From positions 1 to 64,000 of the forward strand of contig MU839093.1 in the NCBI GenBank assembly GCA_030685235.1: a DNA stretch of 64,000 nt. The letters run 5' to 3'. The position numbers and the translations under genes are program-made. Below are positions 49,901-61,099 of the stretch, piece after piece (position 1 is the first letter of the stretch; the number at the start of each line of letters is the position of its first letter). This stretch comes from Copromyces sp. CBS 386.78 (taxonomy: Eukaryota; Ascomycota; Sordariomycetes; Sordariales; Sordariaceae). The notes beneath the pieces are model-generated. The model was not told where the DNA came from and did not search any database. It worked only from the letters and a program-made list of their open reading frames with translations.

Positions 49901-51540
49901 TATAATTAATTTTATTTAGGTTATAATTCGCGTTAATTTCCCGCCTTTTTTTACCTTTAATGTAATTCTATAGTTTCGCTAGAATATTAAAGAATTATAG
50001 ATAAATATTTACGATTGTTTAATTGTATTTAGAAATTCGATTCTTATTCTTTAATTTCTTTTAAAGATAATAGATTAAGTTCGTTATACGAATAAGCGTT
50101 CTGATAGTAAATAATAGAATTTTTCTAAAGTTTATATTAATTTTAATTATTACCCGTTTATTTTTGTAAATAGTTTTTAAGGTATTCTATACGCTGCGGT
50201 CTATTTTACTTTCGCGAAATATATAAAGATTTATACTTTTAATATATTAAAAGTTATAAGTTTATTCTATTTATAATAGAAATTGCTTAAAGATGTCGTT
50301 TTCCTTTTGTATTTTATTAGGAATTTTAGTATATTTATTAAATATTAGAAGATTATTTTGAAGGAGGCGGAAAGTATTTTCAGTAAAAAGAAATTTTATA
50401 ACCTAATTTTTATTAAAAAGAAGGGGGGCTGGCTTTAAAGGTACTATAATTCTTTATTAAACTTTAAGAAGGAGCGTATCCTAACGTTAATAATTTAGGT
50501 ATTTAAATAAGAGTAAGTAATTAAATTGGGTGTTAATTTCTATTTCTTTTACTAATTATATTGTTTTTTTAAGAACCGAATTATTTATACTTATTACGTC
50601 GCCTATTTTTAGAAGACCTTTACATTAATTTATACTAATAGATAGTAATAGGAAATTCCGCTTATATAAGCTCTTTTTATTAGGTATATTTCTATGAGTC
50701 GGAATGTTAAGGGGGGGATTTATACTAATTATTATTGGTATATTAAAAAGGCTATCGATTATACTACTTCCTAGGAGTTTTTTAAAGCTTTTAAAATTTT
50801 TAATTAATATTATAGGGATTTTTATAATAGAGAGTATAATTTCCTATTTGAGAATAGGAGCGGAGGTTTTTTAATGTCGATTAAGAATTTAATTCCTTTT
50901 TAATAATTTTATTATTTTAATCTTATTTTTTAGGATTTTATATAGTAATTTAAATATATTTAGTACGAAGCGGAGGTTTTAGGGTTAAAGGAGAAGGGTT
51001 TAAATATTAAGGGTATTAAGATTAACAATAAATTTAGGAATACGAAATTATTTTATTTATTTACGCTAATTGAAAAAGAGGTTATCTTTAGCGAAAATAA
51101 GGATGATTAATTAATTTGGAAGCGTTTTTATTCTTTTCGTAATATTTAATTTAGAATGGGGGGTTATTAGTCGTTTTTGGGGAAGAGGAGATTTTGCGAA
51201 AAAATTTCAGGACGGGGTAATTTTATCGGTATTTTTCGGGAGGGATAAGAAAAGGTAGTAGTAATTTAGTAGATAGAAAATAATATTATATAGTATATTC
51301 TTTAATATATTTCCCTTAGTATAAATTTTTACGTGATAGTAATATTTTTTATTTTGTAGTATATTTTCCCTTTAAAAGCGGTTAAAACTTAGAATACCGC
51401 TTTCGTATAAAAATAAAAATTTTAATAATAGAAATAGTAAAAAGAATAGAAAAAGTAAATAGAAATAAAAATAATAAGAATAGAGGATAATAAAATATAA
51501 ATATATTTAAAGAGTGGGAGTAAAATTATTATTTTTTATA
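46993..51540 (+). pseudogene. Element F internal block with opposite-strand ORF
   Basis: Plus-strand coding-like DNA right of LTR F. At about 50390-50530 it reads FIKKKGGWL.RYYNSLLNFKKERILTLII, matching VKKKGV..YYNAYIRTKKEYILNLFI in the extra block of element B. Further on come ISMSRNVKGGIYTNYYWYIKKAIDY and EFFKAFKIFN.YYRDFYNREYNFLFENRSGG (about 50690-50870). No known domain recognised. The expected minus-strand gag-pol of element F does not follow, so F is truncated or rearranged. Confidence 0.45.
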
Positions 51541-54500
51541 GGTATTACGCTCTAGGGGTAGAGATTTCTTCGGGCAGTCTCTATTAAATACTTAACTAAA
51601 GTTATCGAAGCATTAGGAGGTGATTTATAGCGAACTAGCTATTAGAGGGTATTATTCGTTTAAATAGCCTTACTAATGTTTTATCAGTCTAACGCTTAGT
51701 TCTACGTATATAGATTATTGGTAATAGAGTAGTCGAAAATAGTTTTACGTAATTTTATCGTTTCTTTTTTCGGGAGAAGTAGAAATTAAAAGTCGGTCCC
51801 TAATTATTTATATTTAATTAAACGGCCTTAGATTTAGTAATTTTAAATAATATAGAAAGTTAAAAAGGTAAATTACATCGTTTCTTTCGTTAAGGATTAA
51901 TATTTTATTATATTATCCTAATAATTAATAATAATTTTAAATAATTTAAAAGTATTATTTTCTTTAGGAGAAGTAATAAGAAATTAGGTATTTCTCTTCC
52001 TTTAATTTAAAATTTCCTAATAGGGTAGTTAATAATAAATTATTTAATTAAGAAGGTAAGATTTTTTAGTATTTAAATAGTCTTTCCAATAATTTTAAGT
52101 AGTTTTTAGTAGTAATTCTTAGTTTAAATAATTTAAATTACCTTTGTAAGTAGCGAATTTTATACTATATTTAATTAAAGAGTATAAGGAAGTATTTATT
52201 AAAGAGAAAGTCTTTTCGCACTGCCCTCAATGTCTTCATACACTGCTCCCCCACTTTAATTTTTTTTTTGGACCAATAATCTCACACGCATCCATTAGCC
52301 TCCCCTTAGCGTACCTTAGCGCACATTAGCTCCCGCTCCCTCCCCACTTTGGACCGCCAAGACCCAGATTTCAAGCCATTACGCACCCAGACCCGTGCAG
52401 TCGTACTGCACTGGCCACCTCTGGTATGGATTAATGTAGAGTGCAGTGCAGTATAGTGAGCTCAATCGAGCTCAAGCGACCTTAATTGAACGCGACGTGC
52501 AAAAGTGCGACCATACCACTAAGTGCCCTGTAAGATAGCTATAGAAACGCCCTGTAAAAACTGAGTCTGGGTGCCAATCTGGCTGCACGTGCTGCAGTCT
52601 AGAGTCTGGGCTTGGCATGGCGTGAAAAATGTAATGCCCAGACTTACTAGCTGAAATTTATGAAAAAAACCACGCCAAAGTGTGGTGTGGGTCCAGAGGT
52701 TATGTCTGTGAGATGATTGGTCCAAAAAGCGGGAGAGGGCGCGCCAAGTGGGGGAGCAGTGTATGAAGACATTGAGGGCAGTGCGAAAAGACTTTCTCTT
52801 AATATAATATTAGGACGAAGTTTAAGACGTTTAAATAATAATTAAAGGTAACGGGTTTAGTAGAATAGTAAGCGCGAAATAAATATTTAGAATTAGGCGG
52901 CGAGAGTTTAGGAAAGATTAATATTATATTTAGAATAGGGAAATAGAATTGGGGGTGTTTTATAAGTTGGTCTTAGAGGTTCGAATTTGCGGTAGGTGCG
53001 AGGGCGTAACGGATATTAATTAATACTTAATAGTTAAAAAGGAATACGGAATAAACGTTTAGAACGAATTATAGTTCGGGGGTCGGGGATAAGAGTATTA
53101 GCGGACGGGGTCGTTAATTATATTTAATTTAATTTTATTATTATAATAGAGATATTATTTGAACTACGAAGGAAATATAGGACTATTATAATAATTGTAA
53201 TTGTAATTATACTATTTTCACTTATTTAAACCGTTAATATATTTTATAATTGTAAGTGTAACGTCGTTATTATCGTTATTATATTCCGGAGTACTAGATT
53301 AATTTACGTAAATAAGTATTTTAATTATTTAACCTCTTCTTTAATACGTTTAAAAACTTCTATAATATTATCTTATAATATTATAATCGCTTTATAAATA
53401 TTATTATATTCGGCTACTAATTATTAAGCCCTATTCGTTTTATCTTTTTCTATATTAATTTTAATACCCTTTATACCCGATTATACCGCCTTATACGAAT
53501 TAAGAATTTGAGAACCGATAGTTGTTAACCCGTATTATATATTCCGAAAGTTAATATTTATTAATTTCGGGGTAGAAGCCTTTAAAGTAGGGGGGGGGGG
53601 AGGATGCCCTATAAAGTATTACTATAAAAACGATAGTTATTAGCTTCTTTCTTAAGCTATATAAATAAGTATTAATTTATAAATTCTTTCGGTAATTATT
53701 ATATTTAATTAAAGTAGTTGCGTCGCTAGGAAAAGATTCTGCGTTTTTATTAGCGTACTATTAGGTTTGCCTATATTTTTAATTGCGGTTAAATAGCTAT
53801 ATTTTTCGTATATTGGAAATATTGCCCCTTACCCGTTTAGAAAAGTATGCGATAGTTAATTTGCCTTATTATAAAAATTATATAGGGTTTAGGGGGAAGT
53901 GATTACCAGATAATCCTATTAAGTATATTATAATAAAATATTTAAAGTTAGTAAATCGTTATATTACGTTAACTATTTTACAAAATTAATTTCTAATTAT
54001 ATAGCCCGAATTAGCGATATTAGCCGTATATAGAAATTTTTAGTTCGGGTATAGCGATCGGGAGTAGTCGTCGTTCTATAAATAGTAATATACTTAGGCT
54101 AATATTATTTTAAAAGAATTAGGATCCTTAGTATTACCCTATCGATTAATATATTAAAGTTGTATATAAATAAGTTAAAGATGTGCGAGCCGAAGTATAA
54201 TTGCGGATTATAGTTATTAGTGGAATTGTTAACGGTTAGAACGGCCGATTAATAGGCTAGGTATATTAATTATATAATAACGAATTTAAAAGGGCCTTCA
54301 ACTTCCTCCTAAATATTATTTATTTAAATTAGACGGGCAAATTCGACGAATTTATATATTCGATTAATTTAAAAAACGATTCCGCGAATTATTACTTTTT
54401 TATTAGGGTTAAATTGCGGTATAAAAAGTACGTCCTTTTATAATAATTTAAGGATTTCGTTTAATTATTATATTAAAATAGGTTAATATAAGTATATAAA

Positions 54501-55674
54501 TAAGCAGGATAGTATATACTTTAGGATATATATATTTATTTAGCCCTTTGTAAACGCGCTTTATTTTTATTTCGTTAAATAATAACCTTTGTTCAAAGTC
54601 TCCTACTTTACCTTCTATATTAGTATTTTTAGGTAATAGCGGCTATACGAATATATTATAGTTTAAAAAGCTTACTACTCTTTGCTTCCTTTATATATTT
54701 AGTTTTTTGAATAGTAGCGGCTCTATAGGTTTGTTATTTAATATCGGTATAGTCGGAGCCTATCCGGGCTTTATATATTAGTAAAATATAATATCGAAAG
54801 AGTAAAAAAATATTTTACTTTGGGTAGTTTTCTTTTCCTATTTATATTCCGGGTAGAAGGATTAGTAGTAGGCGATAGTATAATAGGAAATTGTTTTCGA
54901 ATTCCGATATTTAATTTTGTATAATTTATTTTTAGTAATTTTATTTACGAAACGAATTAAAGTTGATAATTAAATTAATAATTAAGGCCCGGCCGAAATA
55001 TACCCTAAATACTATTATTCACGTCTATTTAACTATAAAAGGTAGTAAACTATAAAAATAGTTATTGTAGAGCGTATTTAGATATATTATAAAAATAGAA
55101 TAGTATTAAAGGTAATTGTAGTAAGAGGGTTAAATAATAGAAGAATATAGGGGTATAGTATTTTTACGTTGAGGTGAGGTCTAGGATAATAGATAATTAG
55201 AATATACGAATTTTCGAAGGGGGATCTAAAGTTGAAAAGGATAGAATGGGCTCTATTAATTATATAAGGGGGGTTGGGCATTTATTTAAAGAAAGGGGTT
55301 TTAGAAATATTAAAAATCCTTACCGCGAAAATATTATAGTAGGGGGTTATTTATAATATTAGCGAATAGGCGACGTAATATAACGAAATTTATTAAAGTA
55401 TTAAAATATTATATATTAGCGGGGTATTATAATAAATATTTAAGGGTTTATTATTAGAATATATAATTATATATTTTACTACGCCTAGTTTCAATATTAA
55501 TTTAAATAGTTTATTTGTTAGTAATTCGAAAAGTAGGTAGCTAATATATAATATAACTAATAAAGATCCTACCGGGTATTATAGTATTTAAACCCGTTTA
55601 AAATATTAAAATATCGCCGTTTAATAATTTACTATGTAAAATATTTATCCCCTTACTAACGTAGTACCGGCTAC
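51541..55674 (+). other. Degenerate coding-like DNA of unknown family, split by the MITE
   Basis: Left of the MITE a plus-strand frame from about 51541 runs to 52201 with TAA/TAG as its only kinds of stop (RFLRAVSIKYLTKVIEALGGDL). Right of it, 52801-53130 reads KYLELGGESLGKINIIFRIGK and FEFAVGARA in one frame, and 54250-54930 stays readable the same way. An 11-G run lies at 53590-53600. I recognise none of these as a known transposon or host protein. The short open frame on the minus strand at 55087-55281 looks accidental. Confidence 0.4.
52202..52800. mobile_element. MITE with 55-bp perfect terminal inverted repeats, free of RIP
   Basis: 599 bp of balanced composition inside AT-rich DNA. 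Positions 52202-52256 are the exact reverse complement of 52746-52800 (terminal AAGAGAAAGTCTTTTCGCAC), and imperfect pairing continues inwards (GGACCAAT.ATCTCACA against its complement near 52712). TTAA occurs at both borders (52199-52202, 52799-52802), overlapping the repeat ends, so the duplication is TA or TTAA. There is no transposase frame; the 68-codon frame inside is a shadow. The element is non-autonomous and needs a transposase from elsewhere. Confidence 0.9.
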
Positions 55675-56242
55675 TAATTTAGAGAATTTTTTCACGTTTT
55701 TTCTTTAGCAAAGGACTACGGGGTTATTAAGGGAGTAGGGTAATTCATTATAAATAGGAGTAGATCAGCTGCTTAGTTAAGTGCTATTAGTTATAAGTTT
55801 GAACTTTAAAAATAAAAGGAGAAGGAATCTCCTTCGAGATTTGGGAAGAGAGATAAGCAATTTAGACTAGATAATATTCCTTCTTAAAAGAATATATTCG
55901 AATTTTAATTCTAAATTCGTTTTCCCGTACTAAATTTATTCTTCCTTTACTTCGTAATCCCCTCTTAAGAAGATTAATATCTAAATTTACTCCCTCAACC
56001 TTTTTCGAAAATCCATTAAAATACAATACTTTAATATTAGCTCTAATCTCCTCTAAATAGTCGATAATTAATATATAAAGATTTCTTCGTCTTCATTTTA
56101 CGGATAGGATCCATTTTACAGTAAATTTACTCTCCCCTTTAAAGTATTAATTTTTATAATTTTTATATTAATTAAATTAGTTTTTCTATAGTAGGGAATT
56201 AGTCTTTCTTCCTATATAATATTTTCTACTCTAAATTAAATA
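55675..56242 (+). repeat. LTR G (plus orientation, 5' LTR of element G)
   Basis: About 568 bp, inverted copy of LTR F. Its left ~180 bp keeps CpA/TpG (GCAAAGGACTACGGGG), while the right part is mutated. Sequence directly downstream is homologous to the region next to the 5' LTR of element B. Confidence 0.75.
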
Positions 56243-57179
56243 ATAATAAAAACAAAATAAATTTCAAATTCCTAATTAAATTAATTAATACGAATTCGAA
56301 GAATCTTCGGCCGAAATTTCTTATAGACGTTAAAACTATCCCCACTTCCTTTAGGATATTAATTTAAAAGCCGAAAGTTAAATAATAAATAATTAATTAC
56401 TTTTTTCGGTAAAGAAATCTTTTATTCGATTTAACGGAGACTTTAATTCCGGATATATACGGATTTTAAATTCTTTATCTAATTTATAATTTATTAATAC
56501 CTTTTAACGAATATACTAACCCCTTTCTCCTCTTTAATTAAACTATAATCGACGCAAAATACGAAGACAGACTATTTTAAAATACTAATTTAATAAAACA
56601 ATAAATTAAAAATTAGAGAATTAATAGTTTAAACTATATAGTAAATTAGAGATTATAAATTAGCAATAAATAATAGATCCCCCCTTTATTACTTTTATTT
56701 ATATTCAATATAGATATTTATAATTTATATATTAAATTCCTCTTTAGAGTAATCGCAACCCTTTTAGGGTATATTATATTAATATTTTAAATAGTTCTAA
56801 CTAACTTTTTACAAATAATTAATTTCTTATTAGAAATAAGTACGGTTAGAAGGGCAATATTTACTTCCTATTATAATAATAATTACTATTAATTAAACGA
56901 AATTATAACCGGACCTCCGAATTAATATAGTACCTAGTACCTTAATTACCCTAATCGAAATATAAATACTTTAATTTAAATAATATAAAAGTATTTAAAG
57001 GATAAGAAGTATTTTAATAAAGAATATTAAATTTGCCCGTTTCCGAATAATTATAAAAATTTAAAATATAACCCTATATAATTACTAATATATCTCCCCC
57101 TCTACTATAATACTTTAATTTAAAAACCCTTACTTTATAATTAATTATTATTAAATATTATATTTAATACTTCTTCCTC

Positions 57180-59000
57180 CCTTTCCGTTCCGAAAACTTC
57201 TCCTTCCTCCGGTATTTAAAAGCCTACTATACCGGGAATTTTTAACCTTATTACTCTCTTTATTAGAAGTAATACTATAATTTACGTCCATAATATTAAC
57301 TTTAAAAAGAAATTTAATAACAAAAAAATTATTAAATATTTCGAATTCTTCGAAGAAAAGGTCGGATACGCTAATTTTAGTAATAACGAATTTAAAATTA
57401 CTATTTAAATCGGCTAGTATAAGAAATAACCTAAAGATGTCATTAAAAATATCTTCCGCTAATTTAAAATTAATATTAATATTATTTAGGAAAATTTTAC
57501 TTTAATTTTTAAAACCGCTTATAGAGTTAAAGATCTTAAATAAACCGATAGTACGTTTATTATTCTAAAGAAATTTTATATTAAATATATCCCGTATAAT
57601 AAAATAAAGATCGTTAACGCTATTTTTAATTATTTTACCCTTCTTACCCGTTAGTCTTTTACTAACTATAATAGTATTGAAGATTTAGCCGTTAAGAACT
57701 TTTATAAGAAATTATATATTAATACTAAATATATAATTATTATTTTTATATATAAATTTAAAGAAGAAATTTACTAGATGGATTAGACTACTTTCGCTAA
57801 TGAATTTAACGACTTTATTATTAAGTAGTTTAATAAAGTCGATACTTTTAAATTTTCAGCCTCCTCCGATTCTAATAAAAAGGAAATCGTTATTAAAACG
57901 CGTAAATCCTTTAAGAAAATTATTAAATTTAATAATAACGTTTCTTCCGAAGATAATAGTATTCTAATCGTTAAGAAAATTACTTAAGTTATTATAAAGG
58001 AGCTTACTAAGAAGTAATCCGCTATTAATAGGGCTATAAATAAATTTGCCAATAATTTTAGGCAATTAATAATCTAAATCTCCTAAAATATTCGCCCCCT
58101 TTCTTAAATACCCCTTCTTACCCTTTAATAACCTACTATTTATTATTCTTCTTAAATTTAATACCCTCCTATTTAAATTAATACTATTTAAATTAATATT
58201 ATATTTATTAATAACTTTAGTCGAAGTAGAATTTAGTACCCGTTATCTGGTAATTATTAATTTTCTAACGAATATTAGAAGGTTTATTATTAGTATAGAG
58301 GAGATTACTTTATATATAAATATACTAAGAAGGATATAGATTTTATATACGGATATTATTCTTTTTAAAAAGTTTAAATTTCTAAGGGTATACTATTTAT
58401 TATTATTTTTAGCCCTAATTATAATTACGAAAATTATATAAATTAAGAGTTATATTACGCTACATAAAGATAAGGGAAGGTTAGAAAGTTATTAAAATCT
58501 TTAATTATTTTAGAACCGAATTATGTTACTTATTCTAATTTTAAGAATTAGGAATTTAGATAGTATAAAGGTAGAGATTTTAATAAGCCCGATTACGTTC
58601 CGAAATTTAATATCCTCTACTAAAATACTAAAAGAAAATAGGAAGAAATATAAAAGTTAAAGGGGAAGAAGATATTAACTTTAATTAATATTATTTAAAT
58701 TAGGAAATATAATTATTTTTATAATTCGATATTAAAAGTTTGAAAATAGGTCGCTTCTATATATACTATCCTAATTAGAAATAAGGAGTTCTTTAATAAA
58801 TTTCCGAAGGTTATAAAATTAACTAATTCGGGAAATGAGGTTAAAATTAATATAATACCCTTAACTTCTATAATAATTATTATTTTTAAAAAGATTAAGA
58901 AAGTTTAGGTTTCCAAAGGTAATTCTTCTAATAATACCCTTATATTCTTATTTATCCCCCTTATTTTAATTATTAATATAGTTAAGAAAGGGGTTAAACG
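57180..59000 (+). pseudogene. Element G gag remnant
   Basis: 57230-57410 reads FKKKFNNKKIIKYFEFFEEKVG...NNEFKITI, homologous to element B at 25497-25757. At 57777 onward MDQTTFANEFNDFIIKQFNKVDTFKF follows if TAG is taken as Gln. The C-terminal part near 58260-58380 looks like a zinc-knuckle region (YYQYRGDY with Tyr at the expected Cys/His places). Gag forms the particle that packages the element RNA. Confidence 0.65.
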
Positions 59001-59619
59001 TAACGTTAATATTATAGAAGAAAAGTAACCTACTTTTAAATTTATTATTAAAAATGTTAAAAAGGTCTATTTTTCTAATTAATTTAGAGATTCTAAAATT
59101 TATAATAATATTACGGATTTAAAGGAGTTTTACCTTATAGTTACGAAGTTTATAAACGCTAAAATCTTAGTTACTATTAAAAATATTATAAAGTATAGCC
59201 CCGTTAATATTATAATTATTTATTGTTAGGTAGATCTATTCGCCGATATTATTTATAATAATAATTACAATTTATTTAAATTTAAATTTAAATATAATAG
59301 TAGTATTACTTATAATAACACCCCGGAGGCTAATAAATTCGTCCTTATTATCTTTAAAGGACTTATCGTATTTAAAGGATTTATTTAAATTAATATTATA
59401 AGTATTAAGTAGAAATTTATTTGTAGTTATATTTTAATTAATTTTATTAAATTAATAAAGGAGAATGTCTAAACTATTTATAGTTAAATTAATTAATTAA
59501 TATTCGTTAATATTCTTTTAGAATAGTAGAAAATTAATAAATTTAAAACTAAACTAATTAAAAGGGTATTATTCTATAATACTTCTATTAACGTCGTTAA
59601 ATATGCCGAAATATTTACC

Positions 59620-59820
59620 TTGGCTTTAGGGAATAGGGTTACCCGATTTTCTACGCTACCTATACTAATGATTTCCGTTAAAACGAAAAGAGGGGAAAAG
59701 ATTGCCGCCTTATTTAATATAGGAATTAAATATAATACTATTTATAAGGGATTAGTAAATTATTTCAGTTTAACGAATATTAATACCGAAATTATTAATA
59801 TTAATAATAATAGTAGTTAA
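59620..59820 (+). pseudogene. Element G aspartic protease remnant
   Basis: A 66-codon open piece reads TLPILMISVKTKRGEKIAALFNIGIKYNTI. In related Gypsy polyproteins ALFDTGAEVN stands at this place; here the catalytic Asp is Asn and the Thr is Ile, both explained by RIP-type transitions (TpG to TpA, CpA to TpA). The protease processes the Gag-Pol polyprotein. Confidence 0.75.
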
Positions 59821-61099
59821 AAGGGATTCCTTAATAAAATTTATAAGAAGATCTACCTATTCGATAAAAGTAAAGAAATTTATTTCTTTATTACCGAGAA
59901 TTACTTACTTAATTATAAGATTATTTTAAATTTACCCTTCTTTTAAAACGCTAATATTTATATAAAATATAATAAAAACGGGAAGAATTATACTTCTATT
60001 ACTATTAACAGGATAATAATTTACATTACTTTAACCATTACTTCCGAAGTATATAAAAGCGGTAAAGATTTCGAAGCTTAAAAATTAACCGGAGCCGATT
60101 AATAAATTTAATTCCCGAACGGTATTTACGGCCTCTATATAGTTCGGTAGAAATAACGCTATAAATATTAGTTCTCTAATAAAAATAGAACTATTAAATT
60201 AGATAGAATTTGAAGAAAATAATAAAAAAATTACTATATTTACGGATAAAGTAGCGGAAAATTTAGTAGAAATATTATTTAAAGAGAAGGAAAAATATAA
60301 AACGTTATAAAAAGTTTAAGGGATTATTAGAAAAGAAAACGTTAATTTTAGGGTTAATTCGAGTTTAAAGAGTATTATTCGGCTATATTCGGTATAAAGT
60401 AGAGGAAGAAATTTTAAAATTAGTATTAAAAAGAATTTAGAAGAATTAAAAGTAATAGTTATTTTTTAGTAGGTAAAGAGGAGGATTAAAAAAGCATTAG
60501 TAAAGGAATTTAAAAAAGTTATAAAGAAATCCGTAGGGAAAGTAAGGTAAATATTGACGATTTTTTACATATAAATTAATATTATATATAAAAGGGTTAG
60601 CTAAAAAGTTAACCTAATCGATAATATAAATTTTAATAGGTTAAAGCTAATAGGAAACCCTAATTAAAAGGTAAATAAGTAGGCCTAAATATAAGAATAA
60701 ATTGTTAATATTTTAGAGAATTTCGGTATAGAGTAGGATAATTATATTATTCTCTAATTTATAGAATTAATTAAAGGGTTAAAATTAACCGAAGAGTATT
60801 TTTAAATTATAATTAAAACGGTTTAAAGTACTTTAAACGATAGCGAAATTAAATTATTTATTTATATCCTCTATAATAGGGAATATATTCTTACTTAGGA
60901 TTTTATAAAATGTAGAAAATTCAATCCTAATATAGTTCCCCCTTAGTAAATCCGTACTATCCTATATTTAGCCTAATAGACTAAAGCTATCCCTATCCCT
61001 AAAGCTCTTTATAATTAAATTTATAATTTATTTAAAGAAAGGATAAAGAAAGGAATCTTTGAAGAAAACTATATTACCTACCGAAATAATTAGTTATTC

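Noticed and set aside
46424..56242. Whole stretch as one giant element with terminal inverted repeats
   Set aside because: The ends are LTRs with an LTR-type purine tract, and gag-pol of a Gypsy follows LTR G to the right; two LTR insertions explain it better.
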